A stretch of DNA of 8,116 bases from Deltaproteobacteria bacterium (GTDB taxonomy: Bacteria; Desulfobacterota; Syntrophorhabdia; Syntrophorhabdales; Syntrophorhabdaceae): positions 2,602 to 10,717 of the forward strand of contig DNYO01000022.1 in the NCBI GenBank assembly GCA_003506795.1, given 5' to 3'. The notes under the pieces were generated by a model, which was not told the DNA's origin, ran no database searches, and was given only the letters and a program-made list of their open reading frames with translations. This document shows, in pieces, positions 1 to 4,697 of the stretch (positions are counted from its first letter, which is position 1; every line of letters begins with the position of its first letter). The position numbers were made by a program, and so were the translations under genes.

Positions 1-207
1 TGTCTCACGCCCGTTCCACCCCTTCGGGGTTCCACTGGAGGCAGCGGAGTACGCAGAGGAAACCTTAAAAAGATTGCGTCCAGATTCCCAGAAGACCGGA
101 ATCAGGCCGCATTCGCATCGCCTGGCGGCGATATAATACTAATTTGTACTCCTTACTGTTGTATGTCAGGGTGGGTGTGATTAACTAAGGTCTTTTTATT
201 ATCCTGT
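1..207. other. Non-coding stretch downstream of the zinc-ribbon gene, with small hairpins
   Basis: No convincing gene is seen here. The sequence shows a short GC-rich hairpin at 18-30 (ACCCC-TTC-GGGGT), a weak hairpin at 83-103 (GATTCC/GGAATC) and a 6-bp stem at 117-132 (ATCGCC-TGGC-GGCGAT). None is followed by a T-run on the minus strand, so none is a clear intrinsic terminator for the upstream operon. At 42-59 the minus strand reads CCTCTGCGTACTCCGCTG, which resembles the CTCTGCGT...CTCTGCGG type of intergenic repeat I recall from many environmental bacterial genomes; that resemblance is from memory. The plus strand happens to be open from 1 to 180, but the translation is low-complexity and unrecognisable. 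Confidence 0.5.
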
Positions 208-645
208 CTAGAACCTTTCCATATGTCCTGACTGGCATTTCGGGCATCGTTTGTCGGTCATTTCCAGGAGCGTTCTGATGCGTTCCGATTTGCAGTGAGG
301 GCATTCGAGGGTGTCTTTTCTAAGATCGAGGCCGAACTGCCCGAGGCAATCTATGCAGACACACGCCGACAGATAACCTACACGTTCTTCCATGATATCG
401 ATGATCGCCTCCTGCGATGCGGCCAGGATTTCACAGCTGCGAAGCGATTCCTCTTCCATGCGGAGCATCTGGGCGATTATCTCTCGTTCGCCGTGGTCTC
501 TTAAGGGTATCCTGTCACCCCTGTCATTTCGCAGATAAAGAAAACCACCGTTTGATTCGTCCAGGACGAATCCGCAGAAATTGCAGCGGTAACCATAAAT
601 CGTGGTTCTTTCGTGGAAATCTGCCTCAATTCTTTCCGGGTTCAT
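208..645 (-). CDS. Zinc-ribbon protein with four Cys-x2-Cys knuckles, function unknown
   Basis: A 145-residue protein I cannot assign to a named family. It carries four CxxC knuckles: C21/C24, C97/C100 (with an extra C95), C115/C118 and C134/C137. They would fit two zinc sites, one joining the N-terminal knuckle to C97/C100 across a helical middle (about residues 50-93, rich in Glu and Arg), and a compact C-terminal ribbon from the last two pairs. No signal peptide or membrane segment is seen, so it should be cytoplasmic; nucleic-acid or protein binding is likely but is an inference. The ATG at 645 was chosen over a longer frame reaching 834 because AAAGGAG lies 10 bases upstream and because the extra residues would lie wholly inside the neighbouring gene. 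It overlaps the end of the deoxyribosyltransferase gene by 20 bp, so the two are almost certainly co-translated and may act together. Confidence 0.8.
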   Translation of the reverse strand: MNPERIEADFHERTTIYGYRCNFCGFVLDESNGGFLYLRNDRGDRIPLRDHGEREIIAQMLRMEEESLRSCEILAASQEAIIDIMEERVGYLSACVCIDCLGQFGLDLRKDTLECPHCKSERIRTLLEMTDKRCPKCQSGHMERF

Positions 646-1105
646 GACTATCACGCTCCTTTGATATGTAGTACCACTCAAACATGCGGGCCAGTTTTGC
701 AATCTGTTCGTCCTGCAATATATTGTCAACTTTTTCCCTGGCGGCGCCGATGAGCATGGCATTTGCCTCGTCGCAGCTTGCCTTCGATATGAGGATGACG
801 GGGATATTGATCGCGTGGGCATAACCGGCCTCAAAGGCCACGCCGGTGTCGCCGTCGTCTACAAGGGCCACGACAAGATCGCATTCCGCCAGCATTCGAA
901 GACACGTTTCCATGATGGTCCTGCTGAGCTTCACCTTTGTTTCCTTGTTGCCTTCTATATTCGGCGTATCATCGAAGGGATCGACAATGCCGACTGCCTT
1001 TCCATAATCGGTCTGCCCGAGGGCACCCCTCAGCTTTTCCAAGAATTCCCTCTTGAATCGTTCCTGGGAGTCATTGAAGCAGGGATGCGCAAAATATACG
1101 TACAC
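626..1105 (-). CDS. Nucleoside 2-deoxyribosyltransferase family protein
   Basis: A 159-residue protein, the usual length for this family, which cleaves the N-glycosidic bond of (deoxy)nucleosides or nucleotides. The N-terminal strand MYVYFAHPCFNDSQ matches the family's nucleotide-binding start. The active-site block is at residues 75-96: D76 in CDLVVALVDD corresponds to the conserved Asp, and E92 in DTGVAFEAGYA to the catalytic nucleophile Glu (Glu98 in the Lactobacillus enzyme, from knowledge of that family). The catalytic residues therefore look intact. The GTG at 1105 is preferred because GAGGAGGAG lies 5-7 bases upstream; a longer frame to 1174 would run through hairpins and has no ribosome site. 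No membrane segment is present. Possible roles are nucleoside salvage, hydrolysis of damaged nucleotides (DNPH1-like) or NAD/nucleotide depletion in defence, since relatives serve as effectors in some retrons. The substrate cannot be read from sequence. Confidence 0.85.
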   Translation of the reverse strand: MYVYFAHPCFNDSQERFKREFLEKLRGALGQTDYGKAVGIVDPFDDTPNIEGNKETKVKLSRTIMETCLRMLAECDLVVALVDDGDTGVAFEAGYAHAINIPVILISKASCDEANAMLIGAAREKVDNILQDEQIAKLARMFEWYYISKERDSHEPGKN

Positions 1106-1120
1106 TGTCACTCCTCCTCG

Positions 1121-1200
1121 CCGGCCGATGCCGGCCCACAGATATCCTGTGGGAGGTGAATGCCCGGGGAGCATAAATAGGGGATATTTTCCCCCCGGGC
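1121..1200 (-). promoter_or_regulatory. Leader with three consecutive GC-rich hairpins before the deoxyribosyltransferase gene
   Basis: Three perfect inverted repeats stand in a row just upstream of the ribosome site at 1111-1119. Hairpin 1 is 1121-1134 (CCGGC-CGAT-GCCGG). Hairpin 2 is 1135-1153 (CCCACAG-ATATC-CTGTGGG). Hairpin 3 has outer arms 1162-1169 and 1193-1200 (GCCCGGGG/CCCCGGGC), with an alternative inner pairing GGGGA/TCCCC around 1180-1194. Hairpin 1 ends two bases from the Shine-Dalgarno. The arrangement suggests a structured 5' leader or an attenuator-like region, or merely spacer structure. No known riboswitch consensus was recognised. Confidence 0.45.
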
Positions 1201-1251
1201 ATATGCGAAGCTGTAACTTACGGTGGGGAGGAAACAGCGATGGTTGATCTC

Positions 1252-1349
1252 AATACCGAAAAGAATGCCAGCGGCTGCCGTTACGGCCTTCGCGAATGCC
1301 TGGCCCCTGCAACCCGACACCCGATGCCGCTGGCATTCTTTTCGGTATT
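1252..1349. repeat. 98-bp long-hairpin element with 24-bp perfect inverted ends
   Basis: Arms 1252-1275 and 1326-1349 are perfect reverse complements over 24 bp, beginning AATACCGAAAAG and ending CTTTTCGGTATT. The 50-nt interior contains a second small hairpin (GCCG-TTA-CGGC, 1277-1287), the palindrome TTCGCGAA (1289-1296) and, on the minus strand, a CGGGTGTCGGGTT micro-repeat. The element is bordered on both sides by CTC (1249-1251 and 1350-1352), which could be a 3-bp target duplication. It encodes nothing recognisable. It could be a small non-autonomous palindromic element or a structured RNA domain; other copies in the genome would be needed to decide. Confidence 0.6.
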
Positions 1350-1399
1350 CTCCTGATTCGCCATTCATCTGTGTGTTTTCCTCGTTCATAGTCACCACG

Positions 1400-2044
1400 T
1401 TACATCCTGAAGAACAGAGTAAATTTCCCGCCTGTGGCCCTGGTGTAATCTCCCGACGCCTGTATGCCGCCCGTGCTCCAGTTGCCGTCGTCATACCGCA
1501 TGTCCAGGTCCCGGCAAGCGTCTGAAGGAATATCTTCGAAGGCAAGCCAGTGACCGGCGGCGGTACCCACTCTATTGTAGGTCAGGGCAACATTGCCGCT
1601 GAATGAGTGCCTGGGATTGGCAAACCCCGCGCCGCTCACGTAATTGCTCTTTCTGAGCTCAAACCATAGATCGCATTGTTCGCTCCCTGTTTCCCTGCAG
1701 GCGAAGTTCGGTGCAGTTGCCCCGGCCCCCACACCCACGCGGCCATTGCCGTTGCCGTTCGCAGCGCCGCTGAATTTCTCTGAGGCGTTGGGATCGTCAC
1801 CGGGATAATAGGCAAAACGCTCGTAGTAACCGTAAAAGGCACTCGCGATCTCTTCCTTCTGGTTAACAAGCTGTTTTACCTGACCGTTCACGATAAGCGC
1901 CTGACCTTTTACGACGAGACCGACCATGATCCCGATGATCACCATGACGACGGCGAGCTCAATGACCGTGAAACCATTTCGCCCGGTCTTCGCCTGCGCC
2001 TTTCTGTCATGATGAAGCCTTTCGTATTTGGCTTTTGTCTCCAT
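1400..2044 (-). CDS. Large prepilin-type pseudopilin
   Basis: A 214-residue type IV pilin-like protein. A 24-residue basic leader ends in G24, followed by the prepilin peptidase and N-methylation motif FTVIEL, with Glu at mature position 5, and a hydrophobic helix to about residue 48. The exported domain has the signature YYPGDDPNASEKFSG followed by a Gly/Asn-rich turn (about 94-105), and a C-terminal segment DIPSDACRDLDMRYDDGN. Both recur in large pseudopilins of environmental proteobacteria, as I recall the family. Three cysteines (C116, C124, C177) could allow one disulfide. The ATG at 2044 is preferred over TTG at 2083 because it gives a leader of acceptable length; no good Shine-Dalgarno is visible for either. 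It lies just after the repeat array and the kinase gene. It may be a minor pilin, an adhesin tip or a secretion pseudopilin; no assembly gene is nearby to decide. Confidence 0.85.
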   Translation of the reverse strand: METKAKYERLHHDRKAQAKTGRNGFTVIELAVVMVIIGIMVGLVVKGQALIVNGQVKQLVNQKEEIASAFYGYYERFAYYPGDDPNASEKFSGAANGNGNGRVGVGAGATAPNFACRETGSEQCDLWFELRKSNYVSGAGFANPRHSFSGNVALTYNRVGTAAGHWLAFEDIPSDACRDLDMRYDDGNWSTGGIQASGDYTRATGGKFTLFFRM

Positions 2045-2054
2045 GTCTACACTC

Positions 2055-2083
2055 AATATATTGGGAAAAAATAAGGCCTGCAA
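2055..2083 (-). promoter_or_regulatory. Candidate promoter of the pseudopilin gene
   Basis: On the minus strand TTGCAG (2083-2078) and TATATT (2060-2055) are separated by exactly 17 bases. The -10 matches five of six consensus positions and the -35 only three, as is common for activator-dependent promoters. Transcription would start near 2048, leaving only about 4 untranslated bases before the ATG at 2044, which would fit the missing Shine-Dalgarno. The 17-bp array begins about 13 bp upstream of the -35. This is an inference from spacing and position. Confidence 0.35.
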
Positions 2084-2096
2084 GATGTAGAATTAA

Positions 2097-2198
2097 TTTA
2101 CAGATAGGCTGATTTTACAGGTAATTTTGGTTTACAGATAAGGTGAATTTACGGGTAAATCGGGTTTACGGATAAAGGATATTTACAATGAATTGGGA
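2097..2198. repeat. Six 17-bp tandem units, each with a TTTAC/GTAAA palindromic core
   Basis: TTTAC begins at 2097, 2114, 2131, 2148, 2165 and 2182, an exact 17-bp period over 102 bp. The cores are TTTACAGATAGG, TTTACAGGTAAT, TTTACAGATAAG, TTTACGGGTAAA, TTTACGGATAAA and TTTACAATGAAT. The consensus TTTACNGRTAAA is an inverted repeat with a 2-bp centre, perfect in the fourth unit and decaying in the last. Odd and even units differ consistently (GATA versus GGTAA, followed by GG), giving a 34-bp higher-order repeat in three copies. The array fills the gap between the kinase stop (2212) and the candidate pseudopilin promoter. It looks like a multi-site operator for a dimeric DNA-binding protein. 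It is too regular to be chance and codes for nothing. Confidence 0.85.
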
Positions 2199-2211
2199 AA
2201 AACCTTGAATA

Positions 2212-3321
2212 TTAAAGAGTTTGATCTGCGGTAAGACTGAGGGGCCCGGCGCCTTTCATGAGAGTGACTGTAAATTCCACGCCCCGGTCTGTATTTGCGA
2301 CAGTCATATTGCCGCCAAATTTTTTTACAACGTGCCTCGCCTGAAAAAGGCCGATACCCAGTCCCGACTTCTTTGTCGTATAGAAAGGCTCAAACATCCG
2401 TTCGATATCCTTAATGGGACTACCCGTATCATAGATAATCACCGTTACCGTTTCGCCCTCTTCCCTGACGAAAGCAAAACACTCCAGTTGCGGTTCATTT
2501 GTGGCCTTCTCGCTAATGTTTTTTATTATATTGTCGAAGACGGTCACCAGTTTGTGCTTCTGTGAAAAGACACTGCCGCGTCCCGTTGCTTCGCCCCTGA
2601 TACCGTAGAGCTCGAAAAGCTCTCGCAGCAGGGCGCCGACATCAACCTCCTGCTCATCGCCTTCCTCATCTTCCTTTTCCGTGCCGATCTCCAGCGTAGC
2701 CAGGATCTTGTCGGTCCTTACGGAAAGCGCGGGGGCCGACTCCCGCAGGTATTCAATGAACCTGTGCTCGCGCTCCGCCCCGGTGACCCTCCCGACATTA
2801 TAGAGGAGCCCCTTGATAAACTGGGTCACATTCTTCACATCGTGGAGCAGAAACGCCTGAAGCTTGGAAAAATTGTACAGCGCCTCATTGGCCACTTTTA
2901 TTCTCATAAGCAGATCCATTTCGATGAGGAGAAGAAGCGTCTCAAAGATGATCATATAAATGTATCTCTGATAGCCGCGCGGGCTGACAGTCACTATACC
3001 GAGACCTATGGAATAGTCAGGTCGCGTAATCTTCCGGGTAATCGTTCTCTTATGCGCCGGTCCCGCTTTTGAGAAGGAGCTTTCGCCGTATGTGATATCG
3101 TAAAAGATATCCTCAATCTCGGCCCTCCTCATGAGATCCCGTGCCTTTGGCAGGAAAAGGGCAATGTCGTAGTTGCTCTCCCTGTTCGTCTCCACCATCA
3201 TCAACTGGACCTTGAAGGCGCGGTTGGTGAGGTAGCGCAGGTAAAAAAGGATGACGAGCACGACCAGGCCGGACACGATGACAAACATGTACATCGATTG
3301 GATGAGCTTAAGCGTCAGCAT
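2212..3321 (-). CDS. Membrane-bound PrsK-like sensor histidine kinase
   Basis: A 369-residue histidine kinase. A membrane segment at about 10-31 and a second at about 119-139 enclose an 85-residue, probably periplasmic, domain that I do not recognise. The dimerisation box is AFLLHDVKNVTQF with H160 as the phosphorylated His. The ATPase half has an N-box DNIIKN (N264, N268), a degenerate G1 box DTGSP at 298-302, an F-box FEPFYTTKKSG at 310-320 and a G2 box GLGIGL at 320-325. The HDVKN box and the FEPFYTTKKSGLGIG stretch resemble PrsK, the kinase linked to PEP-CTERM/exosortase systems, but the multi-helix N-terminus and GAF domain of full PrsK are missing. The ATG at 3321 has GGGAGGA 5 bases upstream and overlaps the regulator gene by 14 bp. 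The stimulus is unknown. Confidence 0.88.
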   Translation of the reverse strand: MLTLKLIQSMYMFVIVSGLVVLVILFYLRYLTNRAFKVQLMMVETNRESNYDIALFLPKARDLMRRAEIEDIFYDITYGESSFSKAGPAHKRTITRKITRPDYSIGLGIVTVSPRGYQRYIYMIIFETLLLLIEMDLLMRIKVANEALYNFSKLQAFLLHDVKNVTQFIKGLLYNVGRVTGAEREHRFIEYLRESAPALSVRTDKILATLEIGTEKEDEEGDEQEVDVGALLRELFELYGIRGEATGRGSVFSQKHKLVTVFDNIIKNISEKATNEPQLECFAFVREEGETVTVIIYDTGSPIKDIERMFEPFYTTKKSGLGIGLFQARHVVKKFGGNMTVANTDRGVEFTVTLMKGAGPLSLTADQTL

Positions 3322-3916
3322 CGATGTCCTCCCGTCTGAAACCGAATTTCTTTATGAAGTAATAGAGACTCTCTCTCTTGACGCCAAGAAGCTTGGCCGA
3401 TTTGTAAACGTTGAAGTTCGTGTCCTTGAGAACTTTGAGAATAATATTCTTCTCCGCCTCCTCCCTGGCCGGCTGAAGCCCCTTCCCGACTTCGATGCCG
3501 AAGGTTATCTTCGCGAGACCCTGTTCCTCGAGCTTGCGCTCCGTATCGCGAAAAAGAATGGCGCGTTCGATGGAAAAAAGCACCTGTTCAATGGAAGCCG
3601 GCTTGACGAGATAATCGAAAGCCCCCGATTTAATGGCCTCAAGTGCAGCGCTTTCCGTCTTCTGTCCCGTAAGAATGATGACCTTTATGCCGAAATTCTC
3701 GAGAATATAATGCAGGAGCCTCAACCCTTCATCGGGAGTGTTCTCGTGGGGAGGCAGCCCCAGGTCGAGGATCGCAAGGGTAATGTCGTGTTTGTTCAGA
3801 AGGTTGATGGCCTTCCTTACGTCCCCGGCCTCGAGAACCTCAAAACGCTCCTCCAGGGCAAAACGCATCTGAGCCCTGAGAGCTACATCATCCTCTGTCA
3901 GTAGAATGGTTTCCAT
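3308..3916 (-). CDS. PrsR-like response regulator with receiver and Fis-type HTH, no AAA+ domain
   Basis: A 202-residue regulator. The receiver domain covers about 1-120, with acidic pocket E8/D9/D10, phosphorylated D51 in ILDLGLPP, T83 in ILTGQ and K105 in YLVKPAS. After a short linker, residues 152-194 form a Fis/NtrC-type helix-turn-helix (EKNIILKVLKDTNFNVYKSA, then KLLGVKRESLYYFIKKFGF). The DLGLPP and LTGQ wording and the C-terminal HTH recall PrsR, the PEP-CTERM-box regulator, but PrsR and NtrC proteins carry a sigma-54 AAA+ domain of about 240 residues that is absent here. It therefore should not drive sigma-54 open-complex formation and more likely binds DNA as a dimer, as in short RegA/PrrA-type regulators. 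It is translated with the kinase. Its likely target is the adjacent palindromic array; this is inferred from position only. Confidence 0.9.
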   Translation of the reverse strand: METILLTEDDVALRAQMRFALEERFEVLEAGDVRKAINLLNKHDITLAILDLGLPPHENTPDEGLRLLHYILENFGIKVIILTGQKTESAALEAIKSGAFDYLVKPASIEQVLFSIERAILFRDTERKLEEQGLAKITFGIEVGKGLQPAREEAEKNIILKVLKDTNFNVYKSAKLLGVKRESLYYFIKKFGFRREDIDADA

Positions 3917-4046
3917 GGATATTCCAGATAATCATTATAATAGTACTAACGGAGAACACTTTTAAAGAGGTTTTTCATATAATTTGCCTGCAGGGCAGGT
4001 TTTTCCTGCGGGAATGGTCCCCGCGGCGCTGCTGCAGCACCATTAT
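3917..4046 (-). promoter_or_regulatory. Intergenic region with candidate promoter for the two-component operon
   Basis: This 130-bp gap follows the methyltransferase stop. A perfect -10 hexamer TATAAT lies on the minus strand at 3939-3934, giving a start near 3927 and a leader of about 11 bases; no -35 resembling TTGACA is found at the right distance, so an activator or another sigma factor may be needed. Two GC-rich inverted repeats lie nearer the methyltransferase: CCTGC-AGG-GCAGG (3987-3999) and GCGGG/CCCGC (4008-4012 with 4020-4024). On the minus strand they lack a following T-run, so termination after the methyltransferase gene is uncertain. Confidence 0.35.
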
Positions 4047-4697
4047 CTAGCTTTCCAGAGGTTCAAACTCTTCGAGTTCAAACAGGTTCGGCTCTTTCTT
4101 CGCCCTTACCCATATGTTCATAAAGAGTTCGGAATACCCCGAAGCCACGGAAGACATGGGAAACCCACCCTCTTTCAGCATGGCGAGAATCTGTTTCCTT
4201 GAATGTGTGGCCTTGTATCCCCGAATCTCAACAGGGCTTAGCACCTTGAGCCCGACAAAGAGATCCAGCAGTCTTTTGGTACATTTTGTCGGCGTAGTCA
4301 TGATGAAAACACCACCAGGCTTGAGAACCCTTTCGATCTCCTGAACGATACGCAGCCTCCACTTCAGTCCCAGGTGTTCCCAGACACCCAGTGTGGTGAC
4401 AACATCGAAGAAACTGCTGTCAAAGGGTATGCGGGCGGAATATTCGAGGTCAATGTCGACAAGCGCGACGTCGTGCCTTCTCTTCAGGTCCATCCTGAGT
4501 TCTCTGTCGATCCCCTTGTGGAGGCCGTACTTTTGGGAAAAGTTCGTTTCAACATGAAAATTCCGAAAGAATCCGCAACCGATATCGAGAATCCGGCCCC
4601 CTTTCAATTCTGTCGGCAAAAGCGTATTAGCCTTCAGAGCGGACCTTTTTGCGGCAAAAAGCTGCCAGCGAGCGAAGCGTTGTTTATCAGCCGTCAT
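4047..4697 (-). CDS. Class I SAM-dependent methyltransferase
   Basis: A 216-residue methyltransferase of the UbiE/UbiG-like fold. Motif I is RILDIGCGFFRN (35-46), the acidic end of strand 2 is D63 in KGIDRE, the strand-4 region reads FFDVVTTLGVWEHL (96-109), and the motif III region is RVLKPGGVFIMTTPT (123-137). No membrane segment is present. The start ATG overlaps the stop of the YfhO-like gene (ATGA), with AAAGG 9 bases upstream, so the two are translationally coupled. The substrate cannot be deduced; given the neighbours, methylation of a sugar or lipid-linked glycan is plausible, a role such enzymes often have in glycan clusters. The acidic C-terminus ELEEFEPLES is unusual but harmless-looking. 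Confidence 0.88.
   Translation of the reverse strand: MTADKQRFARWQLFAAKRSALKANTLLPTELKGGRILDIGCGFFRNFHVETNFSQKYGLHKGIDRELRMDLKRRHDVALVDIDLEYSARIPFDSSFFDVVTTLGVWEHLGLKWRLRIVQEIERVLKPGGVFIMTTPTKCTKRLLDLFVGLKVLSPVEIRGYKATHSRKQILAMLKEGGFPMSSVASGYSELFMNIWVRAKKEPNLFELEEFEPLES

Noticed and set aside
1..180. Plus-strand open frame entering from the left edge
   Set aside because: The translation is Gly/Pro/Arg-rich and unrecognisable, arises largely from the hairpin and repeat-like motif, and runs against the direction of every other gene.
646..834. N-terminal extension of the zinc-ribbon protein
   Set aside because: The extra 63 residues lie wholly within the deoxyribosyltransferase gene in another frame and look random; the ATG at 645 has its own Shine-Dalgarno.
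1121..1349. Retron: multi-hairpin RNA beside a deoxyribosyltransferase-like effector
   Set aside because: No reverse transcriptase is encoded in the window, no pairing a1/a2 flanks were found around the hairpins, and the enzyme is the short single-domain form without the extra domain of retron effectors.
2097..2198. CRISPR array or replication iterons
   Set aside because: The 17-bp period leaves no true spacers, and there is no rep gene, DnaA box cluster or cas gene.
3986..4004. Plus-strand intrinsic terminator (CCTGC-AGG-GCAGG followed by TTTTT)
   Set aside because: There is no plus-strand gene upstream for it to terminate, and the T-run is on the wrong side for the minus-strand methyltransferase transcript.
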